Below, in pieces: positions 1 to 7,935 of a stretch of 64,000 bases of DNA. The stretch's first letter is position 1; each line of letters opens with the position of its first letter. This stretch comes from an uncultured Parabacteroides sp. (GTDB lineage: Bacteria > Bacteroidota > Bacteroidia > Bacteroidales > Tannerellaceae): positions 30,355 through 94,354 of the forward strand of contig CALUZV010000013.1 of the NCBI GenBank assembly GCA_944325345.1, written 5' to 3'. The notes beneath the pieces were generated by a model. That model saw only the letters and a program-made list of their open reading frames with translations, was not told the DNA's origin and made no database searches. Made by a program: the position numbers and the translations under genes.

Positions 1-83
1 AAGTGGCGCGTATGCTGAGCGGTGCCTCGCTGACTGAAGCATCTTTAGCAAACGCAAAGGATTTATTAAGACAGACGACTTAA
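1..83 (+). CDS. recN: DNA repair protein RecN, C-terminal end (5' part outside window)
   Basis: The reading frame from base 3 to the TAA at 81-83 encodes a tail with MLSG, then SLTEASLANAKDLL. This matches the conserved end of RecN (MLxG, a short turn, then LANAKELL). RecN is an SMC-like ATPase acting at double-strand breaks. Only 26 residues are visible, so the call rests on this tail alone. The gene is read rightward and ends 50 bp before the next start. Confidence 0.7.
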   Translation, partial: VARMLSGASLTEASLANAKDLLRQTT

Positions 84-133
84 ACTCTCTTTCCGCCCCG
101 GGGTCTATGTTCAAACTTCTAAATGAAAATGAT

Positions 134-916
134 ATGAGAACATGGAAATTGATTGCCCTTTTAGTCGTGATGTGCAGTTTGCCGGGTCAAGCGCAGTTTT
201 GGTTGCACGTGGAGTGGGGCGCTCCGCATTGCCGGCAGTGTGCGTGGATGGAGGAAGCGTTGCATCTGCCTCCCCACGCCCGGAATGATTACCAGCGTAT
301 TATCCACCAATATGGAAAGAAAATAGAACGCGAGGCGCGGCGCGACTACCGCCATTGGGACCGCTCCGCCGAGCGTATCTACGACCTCCGAATGGCCCGC
401 GACGGCCGCCTCCAGCGTCTGATGTCGCCCGACCAGTTCCGCCTTTACATCCACCTTATCCGCGAAGTCCCCCAGCGCGTGCACGATTATCGCGGCTGGT
501 ATGCCAACCCGCATCACCCTGATTGGCACCCATCTAACCTCTGTTTCCGCTTCGAGGATTCCTATTGGGACTGCCGCTGGGACTATCGCAACGGCCGCTG
601 GAGCCACCATTTCGACCTCCACGCTTGGCGTCCGCCCCATGCCGTTCGCCCTTCAGCCCCGCGTCCGCCGAAGCCCGCGCCCCGACCGGAGGCTCGTCCG
701 CCGAAACCGGCACCCCATCCTGATGCCAAACCCTCGCGACCCGATGTGCAACGTCCGTCGCGCCCCGCGCCATCCAAGGAACGTCCGCAGCGAGGCCGCG
801 AGCAGCTTCGCGAGAAAAAGGAATCCCGCAAAGAATCGCGTAAGGAGCTTCGGCGAGGCTCGACCGGTAAAGAAAAGGCTGCCAAACGCTCTGCCGGGCG
901 GCATTCCGAGGCTTGA
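134..916 (+). CDS. Secreted, very basic Pro/Arg/Lys-rich protein of unknown function
   Basis: The 260-residue product starts at the ATG at 134, which puts MRTWKLIALLVVMCSLPGQA at the N terminus as a clean signal peptide. An earlier in-frame ATG at 107 would only add nine polar residues. Residues of about 40-110 are helical and charged, with a leucine/proline start and an LMSPDQF motif. That layout faintly recalls Spy/CpxP-like periplasmic chaperones, but no firm match can be claimed. A W/H/D-rich middle follows. The last 100 residues are low-complexity PRPPKPAPRP-like repeats and then Lys/Arg/Glu runs. The tail could bind polyanions or the cell wall; this is inference. No functional partner is evident. 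Confidence 0.7.
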   Translation: MRTWKLIALLVVMCSLPGQAQFWLHVEWGAPHCRQCAWMEEALHLPPHARNDYQRIIHQYGKKIEREARRDYRHWDRSAERIYDLRMARDGRLQRLMSPDQFRLYIHLIREVPQRVHDYRGWYANPHHPDWHPSNLCFRFEDSYWDCRWDYRNGRWSHHFDLHAWRPPHAVRPSAPRPPKPAPRPEARPPKPAPHPDAKPSRPDVQRPSRPAPSKERPQRGREQLREKKESRKESRKELRRGSTGKEKAAKRSAGRHSEA

Positions 917-944
917 AAATCATCCTTCCCTTACCTTAATATAA

Positions 945-1212
945 TAGCTGCACTGCAGACATCCTGTCCAACCGTTCGGACAAGGTGTTTGCAGTGCAGC
1001 CATTGTTTCCGACCGTTCGGAAATGCAAAACTGCATTGCATCCATGCCTCCCGACGCTTTGGAAATCCAAAACTGCACTGCATCCATCGTTTCCAAACGT
1101 TCGGACGCGATGTCTGCACTGCATCCATGAATTTCTGACCGTTCGGACAAGGTGTCTGCGCTGCCTCCATGCCTTCCGAAGGTTCGGACGAGGTGTCAAA
1201 CGCGTTTGATAT
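945..1212. repeat. Palindrome array A: seven units with a 41-42 bp period
   Basis: Units begin at 945, 986, 1028, 1070, 1111, 1153 and 1194 (last one partial). Each has a CTGCACTGCA-type palindrome followed by a TCCGAACGTTCGGA-type palindrome, so a palindrome centre falls about every 21 bp. The last unit switches its first core to AAACGCGTTT, the core of the array at 30.4 kb. The array fills most of the 418 bp gap between the basic secreted protein and the Crp/Fnr-type gene. No gene is credible inside it: 42 bp equals 14 codons, so open frames appear by periodicity. Confidence 0.9.
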
Positions 1213-1301
1213 AATTCTCGCCGGAAAGCGAACATGGAAATTATATTGGCCACCGATGGAAACTCTCCGCCGCGATATGATATTAATCAAGAATTATTTC
1301 T

Positions 1302-1309
1302 TACCTTTG
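1302..1309 (+). promoter_or_regulatory. Putative -7 element (TACCTTTG) for the Crp/Fnr-type gene
   Basis: TACCTTTG fits the Bacteroidetes -7 consensus TAnnTTTG and lies 25 bp before the ATG at 1335. No TTTG is seen 19 bp upstream, so the -33 half is missing or weak. Confidence 0.4.
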
Positions 1310-1334
1310 TCCTCGGTAAAAAAATTAAAGAGAA

Positions 1335-1913
1335 ATGGACTTGTCAAGACACATAGCACAGAAATTTTCCGAGCTGAGCTCGCCCCTGAGCGATGCCGCC
1401 TTAGATAAAATCGCTTCGATATTGGTGCGCACCGAGGTAAAAAAGAACACCTTGTATCTGAAAGAAGGCGAAGTAAGCAAATACATCGGTTATGTTTATA
1501 AAGGGATGTTGCGCCTCTTTTATTACAAGAACAAGAAGGACTTGACGGAGCATTTCGCCTGCGAGGGCACCAATTTCTTCAGCATCGAGAGCTTCTTCCG
1601 CCAGCAACCGACGCACCTGATGATTGAGGCACTGGAAAACAGCGTAGTCTATGGCTTGCCGCACGACGAGTTGCTGGAGTTGGCCGCCGAGCACTACGAG
1701 ATAGAGGTGATGTACAGGACGCTCATCGAGAATTCCCTCATCCTTTCGCAGCAGAAAGCCGATACGCTCCGCTTCGAGTCGGCCAACGAGCGGTATCGCC
1801 GTCTGCTCCGCGAGCATCCGGAGATTATCCAGCGCGCGCCGTTGTCGCACATCGCGTCGTATCTGCTGATGACGCCGGAGACACTGAGCCGGGTACGTGC
1901 GAGCCTGGTATAG
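1335..1913 (+). CDS. Crp/Fnr-family transcriptional regulator
   Basis: This 192-residue protein has an N-terminal cyclic-nucleotide-binding-like beta-roll (about residues 20-115, with the LKEGEVSKYIGYVYKGMLRL stretch), a long dimer helix, and a C-terminal winged helix (ERYRRLL...LSHIASYLLMTPETLSRVRA) typical of Crp/Fnr proteins. There is no cysteine cluster for an Fnr-type Fe-S centre, so the signal it senses is unknown. The gene sits directly before the lactate-utilisation operon. Two TTGAT-N4-GTCAA boxes start right after its stop codon, which suggests that it controls lutABC and perhaps senses redox or carbon state. The link to lut is inferred. Confidence 0.85.
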   Translation: MDLSRHIAQKFSELSSPLSDAALDKIASILVRTEVKKNTLYLKEGEVSKYIGYVYKGMLRLFYYKNKKDLTEHFACEGTNFFSIESFFRQQPTHLMIEALENSVVYGLPHDELLELAAEHYEIEVMYRTLIENSLILSQQKADTLRFESANERYRRLLREHPEIIQRAPLSHIASYLLMTPETLSRVRASLV

Positions 1914-1995
1914 TTGATATTAGTCAATAAGATAGAGCGGGTTCCTTGCTTTTGATACAAGTCAAGACGTATATCGAAAATATCCCATACCTTTG
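1914..1995 (+). promoter_or_regulatory. Two Crp/Fnr-type boxes and a -7 element upstream of lutABC
   Basis: TTGATATTAGTCAA lies at 1914-1927 and TTGATACAAGTCAA at 1952-1965. Both fit TTGAT-N4-GTCAA, close to the Fnr/Crp palindrome TTGAT-N4-ATCAA. A -7 element TACCTTTG follows at 1988-1995. With a start site near 2001, the second box would be centred near -42, the place where Crp/Fnr activators touch RNA polymerase. The leader to lutA would be about 165 nt. Box sequences and spacing are seen; their function is inferred. Confidence 0.5.
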
Positions 1996-2085
1996 CAACG
2001 GTTTCAAAATAGGTAAAGAAAATTACTCGAATGAGTATATAGGTGTTTGGTAAAAAGGTAAATGATTTAGGTTGTTTTTGATGAA

Positions 2086-2114
2086 AAAGGACAGGGCTTT
2101 CCGCTTTGTCCTTT
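2086..2114 (+). terminator. Hairpin, possible terminator or attenuator before lutA
   Basis: AAAGGACA (2086-2093) pairs with TGTCCTTT (2107-2114) across a 13 nt loop and is followed by GTTATTTTAT. If the promoter at 1988 is used, this hairpin lies in the lutA leader and could attenuate it. Otherwise it could end transcription from the Crp/Fnr-type gene. Confidence 0.4.
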
Positions 2115-2165
2115 GTTATTTTATATATCTTCGCAACGTAATTCGTAATAATAAAAGAAAAAGAG

Positions 2166-2906
2166 ATGAAAGTAGGATTATTTATTCCTTGCTATATCAA
2201 TGCGGTGTACCCCGAAGTGGGTGTAGCTGCCTACAAGCTCCTCAAGCATCTCGGTGTGGAGGTGGATTACCCGCTCGACCAGACCTGTTGCGGGCAGCCG
2301 ATGGCAAATGCCGGCTTCGAGGGCGAGGCAACGGAGATGGCGCTCCGGATGGAAGAGCTTTTCCGGGCGTACGACTACGTAGTCGGGCCGTCGGCCAGTT
2401 GTGTGGCTTTCGTGAAAGAGAACCATCCGCATATCTTGGAGAAAGTAGGGCATACGTGCCGGAACAGCGAGAAGATATACGATATCTGCGAGTTTGTGCA
2501 CGATGTCGTGAAACCCACGTCGCTCCCTGCCGTCTTCCCGCACAAGGTCAGTTTGCATAATAGTTGCCACGGCGTGCGCGAGTTGCACCTTTCGTCGCCG
2601 AGCGAGATGAACGTCCCGTATGCTTCCAAGTTGCGGGATTTGTTGTCTCTGGTCGAGGGGATAGAGGTCTTCGAGCCGAAACGTGTCGATGAGTGTTGCG
2701 GCTTCGGGGGCATGTTCTCCATCGAGGAGCCGGAAGTCTCCGCCTGCATGGGGCACGACAAAGTCATGGATCACCTGAGCACCGGCGCGGAATACATCAC
2801 CGGGGCCGACAGTTCCTGCCTGATGCACATGCAGGGCGTCATCCGCCGCGAGCATCTTCCCATCCAAACCATCCATATTGTTCAAATCTTAGCCGCAGGA
2901 TTATGA
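2166..2906 (+). CDS. lutA: Lactate utilisation protein LutA, CCG-domain Fe-S oxidoreductase subunit
   Basis: The 246-residue protein has two cysteine-rich CCG domains: QTCCGQPMAN near residue 40 and a DECCGFGGMFS motif near residue 178, each with a partner cysteine (PSASC, NSCHG, DSSC). This is the standard LutA/YkgE layout. LutABC oxidises L-lactate to pyruvate through an Fe-S complex. The ATG at 2166 follows an A-rich stretch. The stop overlaps the start of lutB (ATGA), so translation is probably coupled. A longer frame across this start is a shadow. Confidence 0.93.
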   Translation: MKVGLFIPCYINAVYPEVGVAAYKLLKHLGVEVDYPLDQTCCGQPMANAGFEGEATEMALRMEELFRAYDYVVGPSASCVAFVKENHPHILEKVGHTCRNSEKIYDICEFVHDVVKPTSLPAVFPHKVSLHNSCHGVRELHLSSPSEMNVPYASKLRDLLSLVEGIEVFEPKRVDECCGFGGMFSIEEPEVSACMGHDKVMDHLSTGAEYITGADSSCLMHMQGVIRREHLPIQTIHIVQILAAGL

Positions 2907-4270
2907 GTACGAAACATGCAGAAAACGCGGCGCGCTTCCTTGCCGACCGCGAACAAGAGAAATGGCACGACCAGACCCTCTGGCTCGTCCGCCAGAAGCG
3001 AGATAAGATGAGCCGTTCGCTTCCCGAGTGGGAACGGCTACGCGATTTGGCCTCGGCCATCAAGCTCTATTCCAATAGTCATTTGGATACCTTGCTCGAG
3101 GAGTTCGAGCGCAACGCCATCGCCAACGGTGCCATCGTCCATTGGGCGAAGGACGCCGAGGAGCACAACCGCATCGTCCTCGAGCTGCTCCGTCGCCACT
3201 CCGCCAAGAACCTCATCAAGAGCAAATCCATGCTTACCGAGGAATGCGAGATGAACCCTTACCTCATGGCACAGGGCATCGATGTAGTCGAAAGCGACTT
3301 GGGCGAGCGCATCCTCCAGCTCATGAACTTGAAACCGAGCCACGTCGTCATGCCCGCCATCCACATCAAGCGCGAGCAGGTGGGCAAGATGATGGAAGAG
3401 AAGCTGGGCACTGAGCCGGGCAACTCCGACCCGACGTACCTCACCCATGCCGCCCGCCGGCACCTCCGCGACAAGTTCCTCCATGCAGACGTCGCCATGA
3501 CAGGGGCTAACTTCGCCGTTGCCTCTACAGGGGAAATCGTCGTTTGCACCAACGAGGGGAATGCCGACATGGGCACGTCTTTCCCCAAGCTCCACATCGC
3601 GACCTTCGGGATGGAGAAGATCGTGCCGAACCTCGAATCGCTCGGTGTCTTCACCCGCCTCTTGGCTCGCTCCGGTACGGGACAGCCCATCACCTCTTAC
3701 ACGTCGCACTACCGCCGTCCGGCACCCGGTTGCGAGTTTCACATCATCATCGTGGACAACGGGCGGAGCGACATTTTGGCTGATTCCGAGCACGTCCGCA
3801 CCCTCAATTGCATCCGCTGCGGCGAGTGCATGAACACTTGCCCGGTCTATCGGCGGAGCGGTGGTTATTCCTATACCTACTTCATCCCCGGACCGATAGG
3901 CATCAATCTCGGCATGTTGCGCGACCCGGAACGGTATGCCGACAACGTCTCGGCGTGCTCGCTCTGCCTCTCGTGTTCCAACGTCTGCCCGGCCAAGGTC
4001 GATTTGGGCGAACAAATCTACCGCTGGCGCCAGCGGCTGGAGGCGTATGGGAGGGCTAATCCCGAGAAGAAGCTGATGTCGGAGGGCATGAAGTTCCTGA
4101 TGGACCGGCCCGCTCTCTTCAACACCGCGCTGAAGTTTGCTCCCATAGTCAATCATCTGCCCCGCTTCCTGCTCTACAACCGGCTAAACGCCTGGGGGAA
4201 GGCACGCGAGTTGCCAACGTTCGCCAAAGAGTCGTTCAACGAAATGTGGAAAAGGGGGGAAGTACAATGA
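2903..4270 (+). CDS. lutB: Lactate utilisation protein LutB, 4Fe-4S ferredoxin-type subunit
   Basis: The 455-residue protein carries a LUD (DUF162) domain over roughly residues 60-290. A ferredoxin segment follows with CIRCGECMNTCP and CSLCLSCSNVCP, which hold two 4Fe-4S clusters. It matches LutB/YkgF. The frame is open further upstream to 2693, but the ATG at 2903 overlapping the lutA stop is the natural start and removes a low-complexity extension. LutB should pass electrons from lactate in the LutABC complex. The next gene, lutC, begins 170 bp later, after a hairpin array. Confidence 0.93.
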   Translation: MSTKHAENAARFLADREQEKWHDQTLWLVRQKRDKMSRSLPEWERLRDLASAIKLYSNSHLDTLLEEFERNAIANGAIVHWAKDAEEHNRIVLELLRRHSAKNLIKSKSMLTEECEMNPYLMAQGIDVVESDLGERILQLMNLKPSHVVMPAIHIKREQVGKMMEEKLGTEPGNSDPTYLTHAARRHLRDKFLHADVAMTGANFAVASTGEIVVCTNEGNADMGTSFPKLHIATFGMEKIVPNLESLGVFTRLLARSGTGQPITSYTSHYRRPAPGCEFHIIIVDNGRSDILADSEHVRTLNCIRCGECMNTCPVYRRSGGYSYTYFIPGPIGINLGMLRDPERYADNVSACSLCLSCSNVCPAKVDLGEQIYRWRQRLEAYGRANPEKKLMSEGMKFLMDRPALFNTALKFAPIVNHLPRFLLYNRLNAWGKARELPTFAKESFNEMWKRGEVQ

Positions 4271-4279
4271 AAGACCGCG

Positions 4280-4390
4280 TTCCCTTACCGGGGAACGGTG
4301 CATTCCCTTATCGGGGAACGATGCATTCCCTTACCGGGGAACAGTGCATTCCCTTATAAGGGAACGAGCTCTTCCCGGAGAAAGGATGCA
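4280..4390. repeat. Palindrome array C: five units with a 23 bp period, inside the lut operon
   Basis: Units start at 4280, 4303, 4326, 4349 and 4372. Each of the first four is a TTCCCTTACCGGGGAA-type palindrome; the fourth, TTCCCTTATAAGGGAA, is perfect. Seven-base spacers (mostly CGRTGCA) separate them. The fifth is degraded. The array lies between lutB and lutC, which must be made together, so full termination here is unlikely. Confidence 0.9.
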
Positions 4391-4440
4391 AAAGTCCCCG
4401 GCAGGAATCTATTCGATACCTATTATAATAATGAATAACG

Positions 4441-5019
4441 ATGAGTACAAAAGACGAAATATTATCCCGCATCCGCGAGAACACCGGTCGCCGCTATGAG
4501 ATGCCCGACCTTACGCTGGATGCCATCACCTACGAAGACCGCGTATCGACCTTTGCCGACAACCTGAAAGCTGCCGGAGGCGAGGCGGTGGTTTTGCAAC
4601 CGGGCGAGGACGTGAACGCCGTCATCCGCCGTGCCTTTCCGAAGGTGCGGCGCGTGGCCTCAAACATCGCGGGGATTACCTGCGCGACGTTTAACCCCGA
4701 CGACCTCGACGACCCAAGGGAGCTGAACGGCACCGACCTCTCCGTGGTGCGTGCGAGCTTCGGCGTGGCCGAGAATGGGGCAGTCTGGTTGCCCCTCAAC
4801 GTCCGTTTCAAGGCGGTCTATTTTATCTCCGAGGCGTTGGTTATCCTCCTCGACCGCCGCGAGTTGGTGAATAACATGAACGAGGCGTACCGGCGGACGG
4901 CGGCCACGGAGTATAGCTATGGCACCTTCATGGCCGGACCGTCGAAGACCGCAGACATCGAGCAAGCGCTGGTCTTCGGAGCCCATGGGCCGATGCGCGT
5001 GATGGTCATTCTGGAATGA
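4441..5019 (+). CDS. lutC: Lactate utilisation protein LutC (LUD/DUF162 domain)
   Basis: The 192-residue protein matches LutC/YkgG. It starts MSTKDEILSRIREN, has a LUD fold with ADNLKAAGGEAV, then SFGVAENGAVWL and a C-terminal FMAGPSKTADIEQALVFGAHGP. LutC is the third subunit of the lactate-oxidising complex. The start at 4441 gives a full-length protein. The end overlaps nothing, but the next gene begins only 10 bp later behind an AAGGAG sequence. Confidence 0.93.
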   Translation: MSTKDEILSRIRENTGRRYEMPDLTLDAITYEDRVSTFADNLKAAGGEAVVLQPGEDVNAVIRRAFPKVRRVASNIAGITCATFNPDDLDDPRELNGTDLSVVRASFGVAENGAVWLPLNVRFKAVYFISEALVILLDRRELVNNMNEAYRRTAATEYSYGTFMAGPSKTADIEQALVFGAHGPMRVMVILE

Positions 5020-5029
5020 AAGGAGCGGT

Positions 5030-6319
5030 ATGTTTGAGGAACTAATCCAAAGAGAGAGACGCGCTGCGGTCGTGGGGTTGGGCTACGTCGGTCTGCCGCT
5101 GGCGGTAGAGTTGGCGCGGAAGATAGCGGTCGTGGGCTACGATATCAACGAGGCGCGCTTGGAGCAACTGCGCCTCGGGCACGACCCGAACGGCGAACTG
5201 CCCGCCTCCGCCTTCGAGGGGACAGACATCCGTTTCACCTCATCCACGGAGGAACTGGCCGAGGCTTCGTTCTATATCATCGCCGTCCCAACGCCCATCG
5301 ATGCGCACAACGAGCCGGACTTGCACCCTTTGCTTTCGGCCACGCGGATGGTCGCGAGTGTCCTCCGAAAAGGTGATTATGTGGTTTATGAATCAACCGT
5401 CTATCCCGGCTGCACGGAGGAAGATTGCGTTCCCCTTTTGGAGAGTATCTCCGGGTTGAAGGCGGGTGAGGACTTCAAGTACGGCTATTCGCCCGAGCGC
5501 ATCAATCCGGGAGACAAGGTGCATACGCTTCGCAATACCGTCAAAATCGTGTCCGGCTGCGATGCCGAGGCCAGCGAAACCATCCGGCAGGTCTATTCCC
5601 TTGTCGTCGAGGCGGGGCTGCACGTAGCACCCTCGGTGCGCGTGGCGGAGGCGGCGAAAATCATCGAGAACACACAGCGCGACGTGAACATCGCCCTGAT
5701 GAACGAGCTCTCCATCATTTTCGACCGCATGGGCATCAACACCTACGATGTCCTGGAGGCGGCGGGGACGAAGTGGAACTTCCTGCACTTCTCGCCCGGA
5801 CTGGTAGGGGGACATTGCATCGGCGTGGACCCATATTATCTGGTTCATAAGGCGAAAGAATTGCAATACCACCCGAAGATGATCAACTCCGGCCGCTTCG
5901 TGAACGACTCGATGGGCCGCTACATAGCGAAGAAGATAGTCAAGAAGATATTGGGGCAGGGGAAGAATATCCTTGGGGCGCGGGTCTTGATTTTGGGCGT
6001 AACCTTCAAGGAGAATGTGTGCGATATCCGCAATACCAAGGTAGTTGATATGGTGCAGGAGTTCCGCGACTTCGGTGCCCGGGTGGACGTGATGGATGCC
6101 TACGCCTCGTCGTCGGAGGTCGAGCGGATGTATGGCTTCCCCCTCATCACGAAGCCAGAAGGACCGTACGATGCCATTGTGGTGGCAGTCCCCCACACGC
6201 CCTATCTATCCCTTACGGAAGACTATTTCCTCGCTTTAGCTTCAGACAAACCCGTCTTGGGCGACCTGAAAGGCATCTACCGGGGCCGTATCCACTGGAT
6301 GATTTACTGGAGTTTGTAA
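5030..6319 (+). CDS. Nucleotide-sugar dehydrogenase (UDP-GlcNAc/UDP-Glc 6-dehydrogenase, TviB/WbpA type)
   Basis: The 429-residue protein starts with a Rossmann NAD site (VVGLGYVGLPLAVELA, residues about 14-29). It has the SPERINPGD motif and the catalytic cysteine in GGHCIGVDPYYLVHKA near residue 265, with a C-terminal UDP-binding half. It oxidises the C6 hydroxyl of a UDP-sugar to a uronic acid for capsule or O-antigen. The SPERINPGD and GGHCIGVDPYY motifs favour the WbpA/TviB branch over Ugd. It sits 10 bp behind lutC with a clear AAGGAG, an odd partner for lactate genes. No other polysaccharide genes are nearby. Confidence 0.88.
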   Translation: MFEELIQRERRAAVVGLGYVGLPLAVELARKIAVVGYDINEARLEQLRLGHDPNGELPASAFEGTDIRFTSSTEELAEASFYIIAVPTPIDAHNEPDLHPLLSATRMVASVLRKGDYVVYESTVYPGCTEEDCVPLLESISGLKAGEDFKYGYSPERINPGDKVHTLRNTVKIVSGCDAEASETIRQVYSLVVEAGLHVAPSVRVAEAAKIIENTQRDVNIALMNELSIIFDRMGINTYDVLEAAGTKWNFLHFSPGLVGGHCIGVDPYYLVHKAKELQYHPKMINSGRFVNDSMGRYIAKKIVKKILGQGKNILGARVLILGVTFKENVCDIRNTKVVDMVQEFRDFGARVDVMDAYASSSEVERMYGFPLITKPEGPYDAIVVAVPHTPYLSLTEDYFLALASDKPVLGDLKGIYRGRIHWMIYWSL

Positions 6320-6496
6320 AGCGTAAGTTCATTTTTGACCCTGAAAACCCGCCTCCCGTTCTCCGTAATTTGTTATAAAAAATATGTTGTAGAATATCTT
6401 TTTTTATTTGTAGGGGAAAAGAAAAAGATGCACCTTTGCATCCAGATAACCTAAACAATCTTTTTGCCTTAAGACTAATACCTATTGAAAGCCTGT

Positions 6497-6525
6497 GGAG
6501 CGGTCTTTGCGAAAAGAACCGCTCC
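6497..6525 (-). terminator. Hairpin terminator between converging genes
   Basis: GGAGCGGT (6497-6504) pairs perfectly with ACCGCTCC (6518-6525). It lies just past the stop of the leftward gene at 6535 and can serve either direction. The rest of the 215 bp gap is AT-rich and also holds a small GATGCA-CCTT-TGCATC hairpin at 6427-6442; no gene is seen. Confidence 0.55.
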
Positions 6526-6534
6526 GCGTGTTTC

Positions 6535-6930
6535 TTAATCGTTCAGTTCCTGGAGCAGTTGCATCCGTTCGAGGGAAAACGTGTTGTCGTTGGCCTGCAC
6601 AAACTCAATCAGCTCGCGGGCTTTGCGTCGCAGCGGGAGCGGGTCTTCGCGTCGGTAGCTCTCTTCAATCAATGTTTTGGCAGCTAGTTCAGCGCGCTCG
6701 AGGCCGCAGCCGTCGTCGAGGTTCAGTCGCTCGCGGATTTCGGCAGGCGAGTGGGTGAGGAGGAAGTCGGTCGTCGTCTGCAAGGACTTGTAGATAGTCG
6801 CGAGGAGGTCTTCCGATTGCGCGGGGTTGCCGTCGTTCCCATCATTGCCATCATTCCGGTTGAGGACCAGCTGGACGACCATTTTGCCGATTTCCTCGAT
6901 TTGCACCATAATAAAATCTCTCTTTAACAT
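6535..6930 (-). CDS. Small helical protein of unknown function (possibly DUF6483-like)
   Basis: The 131-residue cytosolic protein begins MLKRDFIMVQIEEIGKMV and is predicted to be mostly helical, with a DLLATIYKSL stretch and a charged C-terminal half. The N-terminal pattern resembles small proteins with a DFI-x2-QIEE start in Firmicutes and Bacteroidetes, but I cannot confirm the family. A short 9-bp repeat gives NDGNDGNDGN near residue 25, a likely slippage tract. The gene lies 24 bp downstream of the cyclophilin gene and may share its transcript. Confidence 0.65.
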   Translation of the reverse strand: MLKRDFIMVQIEEIGKMVVQLVLNRNDGNDGNDGNPAQSEDLLATIYKSLQTTTDFLLTHSPAEIRERLNLDDGCGLERAELAAKTLIEESYRREDPLPLRRKARELIEFVQANDNTFSLERMQLLQELND

Positions 6931-6954
6931 GGAAAATCTATTTTAATTGTTTGT

Positions 6955-7767
6955 TTATTTTTCTACGGAGACCTTGATAATCCGGATGTCCTTCACAGGC
7001 CGGTCGTAGCGGTCTTTCTTTTGGCTGGCAATCAGATCCAAGACATCGAATCCTTCGGTCAGTTCGCCATAAATGGTGTAGTAGCCGTCGAGATGGTGGC
7101 TGCCGCCGACCGTCGTGTAGGCTGCACGCTGTTCTGGGGTGAAAATCAGGTGGTCCGGATAGGCTTGGACGACAGAGTCAATCTTGGCGTTGATGCTGAC
7201 GACCCATTTGTTGTATTCTACGGCATCGGCTTTGCGCAGCGAGTCCAAGGTAGTCTTTACCGGATAGTAAAACTCCTGCAGCGCGCGCTTCCGGGCGGGA
7301 TAATTCTTTACTTTTTCGAGCGTGTCCAGTTCGCCACCGCGATAGACTTTTCCTTGGACGATAAAGAATTGCGACATATCAGATTTTCGCTCTGGATTTA
7401 TTTCGTCCGGCTGTCGCGGAGCCGCCAGGGCACCTCGTTTATGGAAATACTTCGGGTTCATTTCCGGCGGAATCTCGGCACTCCGGTCTCCGAATCCGCA
7501 ACGCCGACCCGGGAGGGCATTTCTCGAATCAGGCGCCCCCCCTTGAATCATGAAGTTCTCGATGACACGCGTAAAGAGCGTCCCGTCGTATTCCCCCTTC
7601 TCGGCGCGGGCGATGAAGGCACGCACGTGGCCGGGGACATCATCGTAGAGGCGGGCTTTCATGGTCCCGACGTTGGTTTGTATCGTAACGAAAGTCGTAT
7701 CTTGCTGGGCTCCTGCATGACCCGCCATGAGTAGAGCGGCAAGCGAGGCGAATAAAAAGCGTTTCAT
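6955..7767 (-). CDS. Secreted cyclophilin-type peptidyl-prolyl cis-trans isomerase
   Basis: The 270-residue product begins at the ATG at 7767, giving MKRFLFASLAALLMAGHAGA as a signal peptide. The upstream frame to 7965 is open but runs into the regulatory region of the divergent TetR gene. The cyclophilin fold shows TNVGTMKARLYDD, FTRVIENFMIQGGAPD, MSQFFIVQGK and YTIYGELTEGFDVLD. About 80 residues are inserted between the FFIVQG strand and the last strands, as in other Bacteroidetes cyclophilins. It speeds folding of exported proteins. A -7 element TACTTTTG reads leftward at 7799-7792. Confidence 0.9.
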   Translation of the reverse strand: MKRFLFASLAALLMAGHAGAQQDTTFVTIQTNVGTMKARLYDDVPGHVRAFIARAEKGEYDGTLFTRVIENFMIQGGAPDSRNALPGRRCGFGDRSAEIPPEMNPKYFHKRGALAAPRQPDEINPERKSDMSQFFIVQGKVYRGGELDTLEKVKNYPARKRALQEFYYPVKTTLDSLRKADAVEYNKWVVSINAKIDSVVQAYPDHLIFTPEQRAAYTTVGGSHHLDGYYTIYGELTEGFDVLDLIASQKKDRYDRPVKDIRIIKVSVEK

Positions 7768-7856
7768 ATAGCGTATGATTTGAATTTTTTGCAAAAGTAG
7801 AAGTTTCTTCAACTGTTTCCCCATGACTTGTTTAATCTTCAGCATAAAATATGTTA

Positions 7857-7910
7857 AAGCGCTTGCGCTTCCAAATATCATGCCTACTTTTGTATCGACA
7901 ATATTGTCGA
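7857..7910 (+). promoter_or_regulatory. Promoter and palindromic operator of the TetR-efflux operon
   Basis: TTG (7863-7865), 19 bp and TACTTTTG (7885-7892) form a textbook Bacteroidetes promoter. A perfect 16-bp palindrome TCGACAATATTGTCGA follows at 7895-7910, over the expected start site, where a bound repressor would block transcription. A second palindrome AAGCGC-TT-GCGCTT (7857-7870) covers the -33 element. The TetR-type gene starts 25 bp downstream, so autorepression and control of the whole efflux operon are likely. Confidence 0.75.
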
Positions 7911-7935
7911 ACAAATAAGATGAACAATAAAGACG

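Noticed and set aside
920..1290. Open reading frames on both strands across array A (and similarly at 30345-30563, 40533-40879 and 49774-50013)
   Set aside because: Units of 41-42 bp equal about 14 codons, so frames stay open by repetition. The translations are repeated Cys/Phe/Pro-rich or Phe/Ser-rich strings with no domain.
2072..2560. 162-codon frame overlapping lutA
   Set aside because: It lies in another frame over a gene with clear Fe-S motifs and has a low-complexity Arg-rich tail.
2693..2902. Longer LutB starting at 2693
   Set aside because: The extension overlaps lutA by 210 bp and has no LutB similarity. The ATG at 2903 overlaps the lutA stop by ATGA.
4271..4440. CRISPR array
   Set aside because: There is no constant repeat with unique spacers: the spacers are nearly equal and 5-7 bp long, and no cas genes occur. 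The same applies to the other eight arrays.
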